Source: Aricia agestis
Taxonomy: Eukaryota; Arthropoda; Insecta; Lepidoptera; Lycaenidae
NCBI RefSeq assembly: GCF_905147365.1
Contig: NC_056422.1
Location: forward strand, 1,676,501 to 1,740,500
Direction: 5' to 3'
DNA: 64,000 nucleotides
Shown here: positions 56,701 to 64,000 of the stretch, piece by piece
How the letters are laid out: each line of letters begins with the position of its first letter
How positions within the stretch are numbered: position 1 is the stretch's first letter
Notes under the pieces: model-generated
What the model was told of the DNA's origin: nothing
The model's database searches: none
What the model saw: the letters and a program-made list of their open reading frames with translations, nothing else
Program-made: the position numbers and the translations under genes

Positions 56701-58053
56701 CACGGTGGCGGGCGCGATGTGCGAGTACGGCGTGCGGTACACGCAGCAGCGCACGGCGGACGGCTACGTGCACGCGCTCGAGCCCGACATACACCGCGTG
56801 GCGTTCCTCGGTGAGTGACGTCATATCATCATCATTATCACCATCGCATCATTATCATCATTATGATCACTGGGCTTTACAATAGTAAAGTGTAATAGTG
56901 AAGTAGCGGATAATATCCGCCAGTCCTTCGTGGTTTAGTTTAGAGAACTCGGTTTTTAACGCCCACCGCGTTTAAAGCTGAGTTCTCTAAACCGCGTTCT
57001 CTCTTTGGTTCGATTCCTGCATTGGGACCACAAAAATAGTCTTCAAGTTTGGTTAGGACAAAGCAAGTTTGCCTGTTTGTCAAGTCAGTCCTGCGCCTAG
57101 CCTCTACCGGTTTTTTTATCAGTTTATGCGTTATACTAAGTTATTCAACTAAATATATTATATTTTTCCAACAACAAAATGTTTTTTTAGGCAATCCGGA
57201 CCGAGCTAAACCTCCGCCCGCGATCAGACAGGCGATAGCTCGCGAACAACAGCTGGAGGAGATACGACGAGCCGAGGAAATGGTAATCCATACTATACTA
57301 ATATTATAAACGCGAAAGTTTGTCTGTTACCTCTTCACGCTAAAACCGCTGAACTGATTTTGCTGGAATTTGGGATGGAGATACTTTCAGTCATGGGAAA
57401 GGCGATAGGATACTTTTTATCCCGGAAAATGTACGGTACCCGCGCAATAAACAAATTTTTTCGCAACGGAGTTGCGGGCGTCATCTAGTTACTTCATAAA
57501 TATCACTGACATGGTCACATACTCAAAGGGTATATCTATTGCTAAGACGCTGTTTGCCTGTCTGTCTGTCACCTAGCTGAAGATCATCTCAAGTAGCCAG
57601 GCTTTACTCTATATTAAAAACTGCAACATGCGCTTGAAATATTCACACTCATTTTCAAGGTTCGCTGTTTCGGCTGCCCTGTTACTGGTCTTTCGACTTC
57701 AAAAATGTCACAGACACAGTCGCATAACCTTTATTGGTATATAAATATTGTAAATGAATATGGCGACATTGACGACGCTTGATATAAATAAAATATAGCC
57801 AAACCTAACCTTCCTCATATTTGTATGTCGGTAACAACGGTAATTTACGAAACTTGCACGGACCCTGCTAATTTCTCGCGATCAGGCTAACTTATTTAAA
57901 TGTCACCAGATGACCAAACCCAGTAAGGACAAGCCAGCACCTAAAGTCTCCAGTTCTCAACCCAAGACTAAACCTGAGGAGAAGACGGAGACTCGGCTAC
58001 CCAACCACTTGCAGCGGCTCAACCCTAAAGCGCTAGAAAAGACTACGCCACAG
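44689..58053 (+). CDS. Ctf18/CHTF18, alternative clamp-loader large subunit, 14 exons, 3' incomplete
   Basis: Ctf18 replaces Rfc1 in an RFC complex that loads PCNA and acts in sister-chromatid cohesion and replication checkpoint signalling in the nucleus. The joined exons give 822 codons with all splice phases consistent. Order: acidic N-terminus; WVDKYRPQSYVDLLSEE (RFC box); Walker A GPPGVGKTT (about residues 336-344); ELNASDERS; Walker B LILDEID (about 394-400); the CNDLY...LRTLRP sensor region; and the GDVRAAIHALSF sensor-2 region. A helical C-terminal domain follows. Relatives are about 950-1000 residues, so roughly the last 100-150 residues, including the Ctf8/Dcc1-binding end, are beyond the window. 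In Drosophila the orthologue is cutlet. Exons 8 and 10-12 are strikingly GC-rich. Intron 4 carries a LINE. Confidence 0.95.
44888..45302 (+). CDS. Ctf18 exon 2
   Basis: Acceptor ttttcag; reads (E)QNPVKKKVLPAKRSLDFSSP and a low-complexity acidic/basic segment (FGDIDDIDFNTIEQPSKKQK), ending ...LDIP; donor gtaatt, phase 2. Probably disordered with nuclear-localisation-like lysines. Confidence 0.9.
45716..45869 (+). CDS. Ctf18 exon 3
   Basis: Acceptor ttccag; SWAFYPVTQSSGERMYVKFL, then SEETFEESIDAV up to EEARKI; donor gtaagt, phase 0. Contains the conserved G.R.YV (GERMYVKF) motif preceding the AAA+ part. Confidence 0.93.
46213..46392 (+). CDS. Ctf18 exon 4
   Basis: Acceptor ttacag; LETKEQEESVQATQQELLDI, then ELWVDKYRPQSYVDLLSEEP and LLHWLHLWDK; donor gttggt. 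WVDKYRP is the RFC-family box at the entry to the AAA+ module. Confidence 0.95.
46660..46895 (+). mobile_element. Foldback MITE in Ctf18 intron 4
   Basis: caaggtgtaacaaaactaag, tgataatactttagggtgtg and the inverse ctgctactttcacagtgaac. Homologous to 22272-22536 but with a decayed right end. Confidence 0.7.
47018..47030. repeat. Target-site duplication, 3' side of the LINE
   Basis: CCGCAATGGAGGG; identical copy at 51622-51634. Confidence 0.93.
47194..49881 (-). CDS. LINE ORF2 (endonuclease + reverse transcriptase)
   Basis: The frame overlaps the ORF1 stop: NLRIITWNANGLNERRQELD starts on the last bases of the ORF1 TAA. No ATG is seen at the junction, so translation probably depends on reinitiation or coupling. 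APE-type endonuclease motifs: WNANG, SETRF, CGGDWNAKH and SSDHTPVIL. Reverse transcriptase: KPLNEVKSYRPISLLSLLGK, AVFLDISQAFDKVWHEGLL, SGVPQGSILGPVLY, and catalytic YADD (about 47882-47893). No RNase H, as expected for Jockey. About 895 codons, C-terminal ...NLRFGQ. The protein nicks target DNA and primes reverse transcription there. All catalytic residues that I can place are present. Confidence 0.92.
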   Translation of the reverse strand, partial: NLRIITWNANGLNERRQELDHFLKTEKVDVALISETRFTHKTHFSIKNYEVYTTDHPSGNSHGGTAIIIKNNIKHYPLEQYKTEKIQATSVCIQGKNFDITVSAIYCPPRHTICSDDFKTYFKTLGTRYICGGDWNAKHVFWGSRLTLPRGRQLFSAVNDLNLRCASHGIPTYWPTDTQKVPDLLDFFIMKNIQQSQIKLEECTDLSSDHTPVILNLYHKPLLKETPNRLYNPKTDWVKYKEKITEGINLKTPLNSVDLVEEAIEDFVKLIHEAANESTPIITPKLNFSKDIRFSKAIKQKVSERRHLRKVWHRTKYPCDKKAFNKASEELKRLLSDAEDEQLQNQLANLTPYKDTNHSLWKITKILKRPTAHIPPIKDSSGNWARTNSAKAQVYMEHLASVFKPLPSRNPAHDQIIQEYLDAPLQMCPPIKSASPKEIWKEILRLKIGKAPGFDQIDAKLLKQLPKKGVIFITAIINACLRLEFFPAQWKIAQIIMVPKPGKPLNEVKSYRPISLLSLLGKLMEKILLNRMLQHLPHVIPHHQFGFRQQHGTIEQIHRLTDAISRSLESKKYCSAVFLDISQAFDKVWHEGLLFKLKKLLPHCFFLILKSYLSGRCFEVKIGDETSALCEILSGVPQGSILGPVLYLIFTADLPTRDDTTTATYADDTAFLSVHENPTIASAKLQEHVSQVETWLDDWRIQANQDKSVHVTFTLRKQTCPPIKLHNRDIVQAEDAKYLGMHLDRRLTWRKHIWTKRKQLDTKLRSMYWLIGPKARLSTECKISVYKAILKPIWAYGIQLWGTASISNIEILERFQSKALRTMLRIPYYLSNKYIYKDLEMSTVKEEISKYSKVYQERIAKHTNILASRLAGTGSVTHSRLSRHSVPTLNLRFGQ
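49881..51587 (-). CDS. LINE ORF1 (gag-like, zinc-knuckle RNA-binding protein)
   Basis: First in-frame ATG at 51587 (MPPPASQVADSGRNLGCIPD); the frame is open 9 codons further up but with no ATG. About 568 codons. The N-terminal half is Ser/Gln/Lys-rich and probably disordered. A conserved region with YRVVLRGLHESEDTDVIKQE is the PRE_C2HC/RRM-like domain of Jockey ORF1. Three zinc knuckles follow: CKRCQRFGHAKNQC, CVKCGEEHPTASC and CANCEEKHPASYKGC (about residues 387-446 from this Met). A Lys/Asn-rich tail ends at TAA 49881. ORF1 proteins coat the LINE RNA into a ribonucleoprotein. Confidence 0.9.
   Translation of the reverse strand: MPPPASQVADSGRNLGCIPDTYTESKMLAGFKNKLPQEGTSQAGESFPEKSPQGNSGSPIVSGGGKILLPREELQQEESREESISQEDKTTTQHQSKKMTQQIIHPSLFKNIRHRSHSLGSKDTSTSINLPQMAEGSADDIIIIDDMTAKDATTLTPTTSYREKTGKNAWQNDQAPTKRKAEASPEQSNKINKVTKTIYTVPTQNSFQILETATNVEPAAEQKQFKPPKPEPIFVTGVLDIKKLKELLCTIVLEQNKYTLHTLRSGHIVKIMPADIDTYKNIRAAFIAKDVSHYTYRLKSERAYRVVLRGLHESEDTDVIKQELLELGHEVRNITNIRHKTTKQPLSLFYIDLEPKHNNKEIFKINKLNYTKVSFEAPYKKFEVLQCKRCQRFGHAKNQCNRPFRCVKCGEEHPTASCLKRPDTDATCANCEEKHPASYKGCTKYKQYKELLLNKNKMNKTSQLKIKNDQNIDNDTKDKINNNKSAIRHNMYNKQNYYSKHDSKDTYANITKNRHKNIHNTNMEIRDPNNITELLNVMFEKFQNIMSIMLDNMMDRMIHLVTSLVKNP
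51622..51634. repeat. Target-site duplication, 5' side of the LINE
   Basis: CCGCAATGGAGGG; matches 47018-47030. Confidence 0.93.
51736..51955 (+). CDS. Ctf18 exon 5 (Walker A)
   Basis: Acceptor attacag; IVFKKEVKTREPHQRNRFVK, then HHKVALICGPPGVGKTTLAH and LLARLA; donor gtaaag, phase 1. Carries the P-loop. The preceding intron is 5.3 kb because of the LINE. Confidence 0.95.
52405..52895. mobile_element. piggyBac-like MITE, TTAA target
   Basis: 491 bp between TTAA at 52401-52404 and 52896-52899. TIR gaggagtccacacc versus ggtgtatcctc. Non-coding. Contains a 40-bp palindrome at 52778-52817. Confidence 0.7.
52778..52817. repeat. 40-bp palindrome inside the piggyBac-like MITE
   Basis: gcgttctgcggtataggct, 2 bases, then its exact inverse. 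Confidence 0.8.
53352..53480 (+). CDS. Ctf18 exon 6
   Basis: Acceptor tttttag; GYRPVELNASDERSTEAFQT, ALQSATQMRSVIDAEKRPNC, LIL; donor gtatgt, phase 1. The NASDER segment follows the P-loop in clamp loaders. Confidence 0.95.
53895..54063 (+). CDS. Ctf18 exon 7 (Walker B, sensor 1)
   Basis: Acceptor atttcag; DEIDGAPAQTVELLVKWCTA, lysine-rich loop, RRPVIAICNDLYATSLRTLR; donor gtaata, phase 2. Completes LILDEID. Confidence 0.95.
54085..54290. mobile_element. Probable MITE in Ctf18 intron 7
   Basis: gtagattacacattcagttc at the left and ccagattgagcgtgtaacct at the right are loosely inverted. Internal gattgatggactgataat/agactgatggactgaact repeats. Ends uncertain. Confidence 0.45.
54620..54812 (+). 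CDS. Ctf18 exon 8 (sensor 2)
   Basis: Acceptor tttccag; PVSLIIRAGCVGTARLGARL, then an Ala-rich segment, AAGDVRAAIHALSFLRARGA and GQ; donor gtatat, phase 0. Extreme GC content at third positions against neighbours. Confidence 0.93.
55236..55384 (+). CDS. Ctf18 exon 9
   Basis: Acceptor tttccag; ITVEDVEKTAIGAKDHTRSM, MEALQAIFTIHDTESEAILR, TIQAAGEYD; donor gtaaat, phase 2. Confidence 0.93.
55802..56033 (+). CDS. Ctf18 exon 10
   Basis: Acceptor ttacag; LADGIFENYLTARVDARLHI, ASSWLQLFDTVHSWTQRTQN, YGALPYILSRCHQLLASRQP, QKIKFPTQAQE; donor gtgagt, phase 0. Matches the conserved GIFENYL...WL.F.D block of Ctf18. Confidence 0.93.
56289..56444 (+). CDS. Ctf18 exon 11
   Basis: Acceptor ttttatag; MFRKKAELDGITWSVWRGSC, then RVDVLPLLPYLLAPQLRSAN; donor gtgaga, phase 0. 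Confidence 0.92.
56669..56810 (+). CDS. Ctf18 exon 12
   Basis: Acceptor ttccag; LCSDAEKRLVRTVAGAMCEY, GVRYTQQRTADGYVHALEPD; donor gtgagt, phase 1. Confidence 0.92.
56928..57110 (+). repeat. Decayed tRNA-derived SINE fragment in Ctf18 intron 12
   Basis: gtccttcgtggtttagt (A-box region), tttggttcgattcctgc (B box) and caagtttggttaggacaa as in the 20735 SINE, with an internal inverted insertion (gagaactcgg ... ctgagttctc). Confidence 0.6.
57191..57282 (+). CDS. Ctf18 exon 13
   Basis: Acceptor tttttttag; GNPDRAKPPPAIRQAIAREQ, QLEEIRRAEEM; donor gtaatc, phase 0. The donor is only 4 bp from a Helitron-like insertion at 57287, so bases from +5 on are transposon-derived. Confidence 0.9.
57287..57488 (+). 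mobile_element. Helitron-like element abutting the Ctf18 exon 13 donor
   Basis: Starts TCCATACTATACTAATATTA after A and ends gggcgtcatCTAG before T. accgctgaactgattttgct and atcccggaaaatgtacggta are family blocks. 202 bp. Confidence 0.7.
57910..58053 (+). CDS. Ctf18 exon 14
   Basis: Acceptor tcaccag; MTKPSKDKPAPKVSSSQPKT, ETRLPNHLQRLNPKALEKTT, PQ; donor gtattt (weak), phase 0. Reading through would add 11 codons and stop near 58084, but the conserved Ctf18 C-terminus would then be missing, so another exon downstream is expected. Confidence 0.85.
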
Positions 58054-58311
58054 GTATTTAAACAATTTTTACATGACTATGCTTGAAGGAGGGATATGTT
58101 TTTTTAAACAAGAAAAATATTTAAAATTATTTAAATAAAAAAAAATTAACATATTGAAACACAGAAAATGGATATAGTTAGAACTGCCATGTGTATGTAC
58201 TTCGCGTGCCATCGCGTTCCCAAACGTTGTACAATGTCAAAATTTCGAAAGTCTGTTCTTTAGTCTGCGTTCCACCGTTATCGGAATCGGACGTCAATCG
58301 GAATTCTAAAA

Positions 58312-58391
58312 ATGTCTAATTGTGCCGTATTGGGCTGTGGAAATTCGACTAGAAACGTTGGTCTAAATAGTGGATACGTTTCTTTTCATCG
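58312..58391 (+). CDS. First exon of a THAP-domain protein (isolated)
   Basis: ATG at 58312 reads MSNCAVLGCGNSTRNVGLNS, then GYVSFHR, ending at a strong donor (CG|gtaagt), phase 2. This is the start of a THAP C2CH zinc finger: Cys4 and Cys9 as the first metal pair, and V.FHR before the usual FP. Exon 1 of many THAP genes ends just here. No matching FP... exon was found downstream in the window. It lies on the same strand inside what should be a Ctf18 intron. It could be a nested host gene, a P-element/Galileo-type transposase remnant, or a stray duplicated exon. Confidence 0.6.
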
Positions 58392-58974
58392 GTAAGTAAT
58401 TTTATTATTAAATCATTTGTCCTTTATTTTAAAATCAATTATTTAATGTTAATCGTGGGTGGTTGTAGTTTTTACCATGAAATCTACGTGTGTACCGCAT
58501 GATTCCTAATACATTGCCGCTTTAATTAGAAAATTACAGAGCCCGTTCTGTTTGTCCGCTATTGAGCGCGCAATGGAAATAAAACAATCGATACTTTCAC
58601 TCATCGCTTAGTTTCGAGGTACAATCAATATTCTCATTTTTCTGTCAAATGAAGCAAATAGTGTTGTACATATTCTAATTAATCGATTTTCGAAACAGAC
58701 ATGAAACAGAGGAATGATGATGTTCGCTTTGGGATATTTTGTGACTCGGTAATTATATTTTATGTAATATGTATTTATGTTCCTGTTTAGTGATTTAGTT
58801 TAGAATAATCCTACTAATATTATAAAGGCGAAAGTTTGTTTGGATGTATGGATGTATAGATGTGTGGATGTATGGATATTTGTTACTCTTTCACGTAAAA
58901 ACTACAGAACGGATTTTAATGAAACTTTACAGTAATATAGCTTATACATCAGAATAACACATAGGCTACAATTT

Positions 58975-59460
58975 TAACCGACTTTCAAAATGGGGGAGGT
59001 GTTATGTTCGTTTTCTTATGTTCAACGATTACTCCGCCGTTTGTTAACCGATTTTCAAAATTTTTCTTTTGGTATGTAGGGTATCATCACAATTTGGTAT
59101 TATATTCACAAAAGTGGTGATCTGATGAAGGATCCATCCAGAACTCCTCAAAATTTATGGGGAAACATGTGGTGACTTCGGTTTCGTGAGAAGTATTCTA
59201 AGTATAATATATTACAAACAAGTAAGATTTTGCACCGAGGTATACCTGGTATACCGTGGTTCGGAAGGTGCTGAGAGAACTCCTGATTCTTTATAGATAC
59301 ATGTTTGGGAGTTTCGGCGTGGTTTTAAGAACGGAAAGCATATGCTACTATGCAAATTACATTCATCATCATCATCATTACTACCATAATATTATACCAT
59401 GCATCGTCCCATGATTATGAGCCTTTTCATAGTATTTTAGATCGAGGCTCGAGTTTGTCA
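58975..59460 (+). repeat. Copy of the 'AACCGACTT' dispersed repeat
   Basis: ttaaccgactttcaaaatgg, ccgtttgttaaccgattttc and caaaagtggtgatctgatga, collinear with 14050-14500. Ends with catcatcatcattacta as at 14485. Confidence 0.65.
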
Positions 59461-59504
59461 AGCGATAATTTAAAAAAAATCTATACTTAATATACTTAAT
59501 AGCC

Positions 59505-59690
59505 TAACCTGAAGAGTATGTTTGCTTGAATGCGCTAATATCAGGAACTACAGGTCCGATTTAAAAACTTATTTCAGTGTTAGATATCTCATTTATCGAG
59601 TAAGACTATAGGCTAATAATAATATTATATTATCACGCTAAGACTAATACGATCGAAGAAACTCAGGAAAATGTGGTAAAAATGGGGAAA
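59505..59690 (+). mobile_element. Lep1-like Helitron fragment
   Basis: cctgaagagtatgtttgctt, tcaggaactacaggtccgat and cagtgttagatatctcattt: the classical block order of lepidopteran Lep1-type Helitrons. The related minus copy is 61523-62043. Confidence 0.6.
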
Positions 59691-60144
59691 ATATTAGAAA
59701 GGGTTTATCTCACGAACTACTGGAGCAATATTTGGCACTTATATAGAGTAGACCACGTGAAAGGAGTATTTAGATATCGGGCTCCCTGAGATCATATCAA
59801 AGGGTTTTCGTGGTTGGATACCGCTGTCGATTCTGGCGACACAGGAGATACAGTGGTGGGAATGTGTGGTGGGCCAAAGCCCGTTTAAGACAAAAAGGTG
59901 CGAGAAGATACTTTGTAGATATGGGTATTTGGTTTTCTCTGTGTAGATTTCTAAACCTTGCTTGCCTTGTCGCGTTTGAGCTTAGTCGTTGTTTTTTTAA
60001 TATTTTGGTAAGGTTATTACATATCAATTAATGTTCACACAGATCATACTGATTGAAAGGTTTATTGACCTCACACGGCTAGTTTAGAGAATCATAAGTA
60101 GAGAGCTTATATTTAAATTTTCTGTCATACAAAGTATACACTAA

Positions 60145-60329
60145 GTGTTTAAACACACTAGGCCGAAGTTACGCGGCGTAAATTCCGCATGATTACGCCC
60201 GCAACGTATTTTAAATTACCGATGACACTATTCCGTCGCGTTCCCTCCGTATTTTGTATGCGTTTGACATTGCGGACGTAATCATAAGAAATTTACGCCG
60301 CGTAACTTCGGCCTAGTGTGTTTAGACAC
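60145..60329. mobile_element. PIF/Harbinger-like MITE, TIR GTGTTTAAACACACTAGGCC, TAA TSD
   Basis: 185 bp. TAA at 60142-60144 and 60330-60332. TIRs of ~50 bp including gaagttacgcggcgtaaatt. Confidence 0.8.
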
Positions 60330-61339
60330 TAAGGCGAAGGCTGGTAGTTCTTTAGACGAAAGCCCTAACCTTTATAATAATTTGTAACTGACATGACGCC
60401 GTTTTTAAATGTTATTGATAAGCGAAACCTGTTGGAGTAAAATTATAACAACCTAAGCCACCGATTGTAATATTGACTGATTAAATTAGATGCGTTATTT
60501 CTAGTATCATTATCGAGATAAATATGAATACGTTACTATCATTCGTGTTCACGATACAAGCTAGTAAACAACCGTTTATATTGAAGTAAATATCCATCTA
60601 ACATCCGGTAGAGTTGAATGTGAAGTGTAAACATCAATTTCCAAATGAAAGAAACCTGATAATAGTGTCAGCGAGTCGTATCTAGACGAGATCATTCCGG
60701 GCGCAATCCCACACGTACACGTAAATAAATAGCGGACACAGCTAGGGCTGTCACCTAACAGATATTGCAATAATAATAAAAAAAAAAGTAAATCGCTTTG
60801 TCTGTTTGAGACCTAACATGCCACAGACTCACACGTGAAACAATTCTTACGATGATTACTCCTCTGTTTTCGTCGGGAGCATATAATATTTTTTTTTATT
60901 ATATGAGAATCTTTGATTAGGAAATTAAGCACAATTGTAGCAGCTCTTAAGTTTTACCCCAATTTATGTTTCTATAGATAGTGCTAGCCTCTGATTTATG
61001 TAGACTAGAACTACATACAATAAATTAAAAGTGGTGGAAGTAACCGCTGTAAGCACTAAGACGCCCTACTTGTAGTTTCGTTATTGTCGTCAGTTTATTG
61101 TTTTTACTATACCATTTTAATTTTAAGTATGTATAAATCAAGAATTTTTCCATTCCATCCATTTATCTATCTAATTGCAAAGTCTTTTTGAATCACTCCG
61201 TCATTGCAAAAAGAAGAAGTTGGTTTTTTGATAATTCCTGTCCAAGTTTTGGCAGCCCTATCCACGTAATGCAGCTAACAGTTTTCTGGAGCAGGTCGTT
61301 AGGCGGTGAATACGCGCGTTGATTGCCCGCGCCCGCAAT

Positions 61340-61505
61340 GATGGAATATATTAGCGCGCTCATACTGTTAGCGAAGCCACGATGCATTGTAGCGTTGCGT
61401 CGACGCAGCGTTAACGCATCGTTGTACATAATATACGGGAATAATATATTAGAGCGCTCATGCTGTTAAAGCCACGGTAAACTATTGCGGTGCGTTGACG
61501 CAGCA
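61340..61505 (+). repeat. Imperfect ~105-bp tandem duplication
   Basis: atatattagcgcgctcatac at 61347 and atatattagagcgctcatgc at 61452, each followed by gccacg and a gtcgacgcag / gttgacgcag segment. Confidence 0.55.
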
Positions 61506-61522
61506 GCATCGTTTATATAATA

Positions 61523-62043
61523 CTAGCGACCCGCCCCGGCTTCGCATCGGGTGTAAAATATATAGCCACTGAAAAAATGATTAAAATCGATAGCCTATGA
61601 TCCTTCACGTGGTCTACTTCTTATCTGTGCCAAATAACATAAAAATTGCTCCAGTGGTTCGCGAGATAAGCCCTTTCAAATAATTTCCCCCGTTTTTCCC
61701 ACATTCCCCTATTTGTCTTAGCGTAATAAAATATAGCCTATAGCCTTCCTCAATAAATGGGCTATCTAACACTGAAAGATTTTTTCTAATCGGACCAGTA
61801 GTTCCTGCGATTAGCGCCTTCAAGTTAGCACTTTCAAATAATTTACCTCGTTTTTCCACATTTTCCTCTATTTCTTTTCTCCTATTAGTCTTAACGTGAT
61901 AAAATATAGCCTATAGCCTTCCTCGATAAATGGGCTATCTAACACTGAAATAATGATCAAATTCCGTTGCGTAGTTTTAAAGATTAAAGAGAACAAAGTG
62001 GCATGAGGGAAAAAAAGCGACTTTGTTTTATAATAATTATAGA
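61523..62043 (-). mobile_element. Complete Lep1-type non-autonomous Helitron
   Basis: On the minus strand it starts A|TCTATAATTATTATAAAAC at 62043 and ends with a GC-rich hairpin (cccgatgcgaagccgggg) then cgggtcgCTAG|T at 61523. No TSD. 521 bp. Contains two copies of tatagccttcctc(a/g)ataaatgg on the + strand (61740 and 61914), an internal duplication. Confidence 0.75.
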
Positions 62044-64000
62044 TACAGGGTAAACATACAACGCTGCAACGTTTTTACGTACAGTGGAATATTTAATCCG
62101 CTTTTAGGAATTGGATATAAGCAAATTTTTCTATGACAGCTTTGCTATGCTAAGCAGCACTAAAAGCCGATACTGTCGTAGCCGCGTAGCCGATGCGGTA
62201 ATATTTCGTGTCATCGTTGCGTCATGCGTTATACCGCAACGCCGCGAACGCAGTAGTGCAATGTGGCCTCACTATTATATTTTTTACACCACGTTGCACT
62301 TATAGGCATACCGGACTCACGTAAAATTGATATCATAATGTCTCTCGAACAGCGTCGTTTTTATGGCAAAAACGGCCAACGTAATAAAGAATTATGCGAC
62401 GTTAGAGCAAGCTGATAAAATATGCACTCACAATAGTTAGTGTTAATCTAGAAATTCATTAACATAATGTCTAATGTATGGGTACCTAATTAGAGCCGTA
62501 TTTGCCTAACGTCATAGATTAAGATATGTATAGACGCGACAGATGTTATATTCCATTAGGAATTTTATTCTTAGTTGTTATCCTGTTAAATTTTAAGAGC
62601 TAGATTCTATGGAACCACTTGTAATCTGTTTTGCAGACAGAAAAATACTGTAACAATTTCTGAAACAAGTAATATTCATGCAACTTTCAATAATTTCAAA
62701 GTATTGTATTTAATACAATAAAATATCCTTTATATTTGTACGTGGGAAACAAAATGTCACTGTTTAAAAGCGATGTAAATAGGCATTTGCTGTCAGGTAG
62801 TTGTATCTTTGACTAGCCGCGGGTAGCAGATTCATAGCTCCAACTGTGAATACTCCACGAGTTGCCACAAAAGAGATGATTAGCTCGCCTGCCCGCCGCA
62901 TTCAAATGGTTAATGGTGTCTACACAGCGCAATAGGCATAATACTATCAGTACTGTCGCCTTTATACGCTGTTTCCTCTTTGACTCGGAAAAGGATTTCA
63001 TTTCGAAAGTTGCGAATGGAAATGGAAAATGTAGAGTTGATGATATCTATAGATGGGTGTAATATCTTTGTTTGTTACCTTTCCACGCTTAAATTCCTGA
63101 ACTGATTTAGATGAAATTTAGGACGCTGTGAATCTCAGGAACAGACATAAGATAGTTATATCAGATAAATGATTACTTGCATTAAGAGGGTGACTAACCC
63201 AAAAAATCAAACATCGTCCTTCTCTCTTCACATTCACGCCCGTCTTTCATATGCCAGGTGAAAAAGGACGGCGCGGAATCATCGTCAAATGAGTTTTTTC
63301 TCAATAACTCGATAAATATACAATATTTAAAAAATTAGCTAGGTCGGTTTCTCACGTGTTAAAATATTAACTTAATTCAATGCACGGTTATGGCAATAAA
63401 TGAAAATTCGTGAAAATTAGATGCATATTCCTTGTGATTTTTTTCTATAGAGAAAATTTTAAGATATCGTGTTTTGCTCACATCGAATTCTTGGAAATAT
63501 AATGAACTATCTAATTTTAGAAAATGAAACAATTCGGGGCGTATTTTCAAGTATAAAAATGAATTATAAAATCGTAAATGTTGAGTTAGTCGCACCCTTT
63601 AAAAAAGCTCTTTTTTATGCAAGCAAAAATTGCTGAACGGATTTGATTGGTTGATATAGTTTTGAATGTTTGTAATTAGCCTAAGGCGTAGGTCAAAGAT
63701 TTTTAACCACGAAAAAAAATTACTTTCAATGAGTTTGTCTTCTGATTGTCCGCACGAAACCGCGATTATGGTAAAGAGCAAAGTGATTAAAAAAAGTTGT
63801 AGGTCTGGGCTATTATTTATTTAAAACAGAGATATGATTTCCTGTCTCAATTTTTGCTCCAAAATCTGCCAATCTAAAAATTACTCGACAATTTTTGATT
63901 ACAATAATAACGACGATAAATAATTCGCTCGGAAAACATTGGGAATAAGCTGTCAGAGCTAAATCCTCAACCTTATTTCTTTTTGTAGTCTGTGCAAAAA
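62044..64000. other. AT-rich DNA at the window end
   Basis: No exon or delimitable element recognised on either strand. The remaining Ctf18 C-terminal exon was looked for and not found. Confidence 0.4.

Noticed and set aside
58054..58086. Alternative Ctf18 ending by read-through of the exon 14 donor
   Set aside because: Would drop the conserved C-terminal Ctf8/Dcc1-binding region; more likely an intron begins here, although the donor is weak.

Overview
The window is nuclear DNA of an insect, almost certainly a moth or butterfly. The evidence is: spliced genes with GT-AG introns; AT-rich introns; a tRNA-derived SINE family; many short Helitron-like elements with TC...CTAG ends of the sort that crowd lepidopteran genomes; cecropia/irritans-type mariners; and a Jockey-clade LINE. 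Only two host genes are clear, both on the + strand.

Layout. (1) 1-181 and 37555-37917 are the last two coding exons of a Cdk5 activator (p35/p39 family), separated by a 37.4-kb intron made largely of transposons. (2) 37918-44688 is intergenic and holds a deleted mariner, an hAT-type MITE, a SINE and other repeats. (3) 44689-58053 carries 14 coding exons (822 codons) of Ctf18/CHTF18, the large subunit of the alternative RFC clamp loader. Its C-terminal exon or exons are not in the window. Intron 4 holds a near-full-length Jockey-like retrotransposon, antisense to the gene, with a 13-bp target-site duplication (TSD). (4) 58054-64000 is repeat-rich, probably the next Ctf18 intron, and contains an isolated exon that encodes the start of a THAP zinc finger.

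The most unusual structure is at 4675-13542, a three-level nest. A PIF/Harbinger-like element with a 3-bp TAA TSD contains a decayed mariner with a TA TSD. The mariner is split by a 7.1-kb foldback element (5486-12631) with an exact 8-bp TSD. Both arms of the foldback are arrays of one 133-bp satellite unit, about 18 copies on the left and 28 inverted copies on the right. They flank a unique centre with a 330-bp palindrome and a 41-codon exon-like ORF that ends in a consensus splice donor. No transposase is visible for it. Elsewhere many MITEs could be delimited to the base from their terminal inverted repeats (TIRs) and TSDs: hAT-like (8 bp), PIF-like (TTA/TAA), piggyBac-like (TTAA) and Tc1/mariner-like (TA). 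Two tiny palindromes flanked by 7-8-bp direct repeats are also present.

The two host genes do not form a pathway: one activates the neuronal kinase Cdk5, the other loads PCNA in sister-chromatid cohesion and replication checkpoint signalling. All family assignments come from reading motifs by eye. No database search was run.
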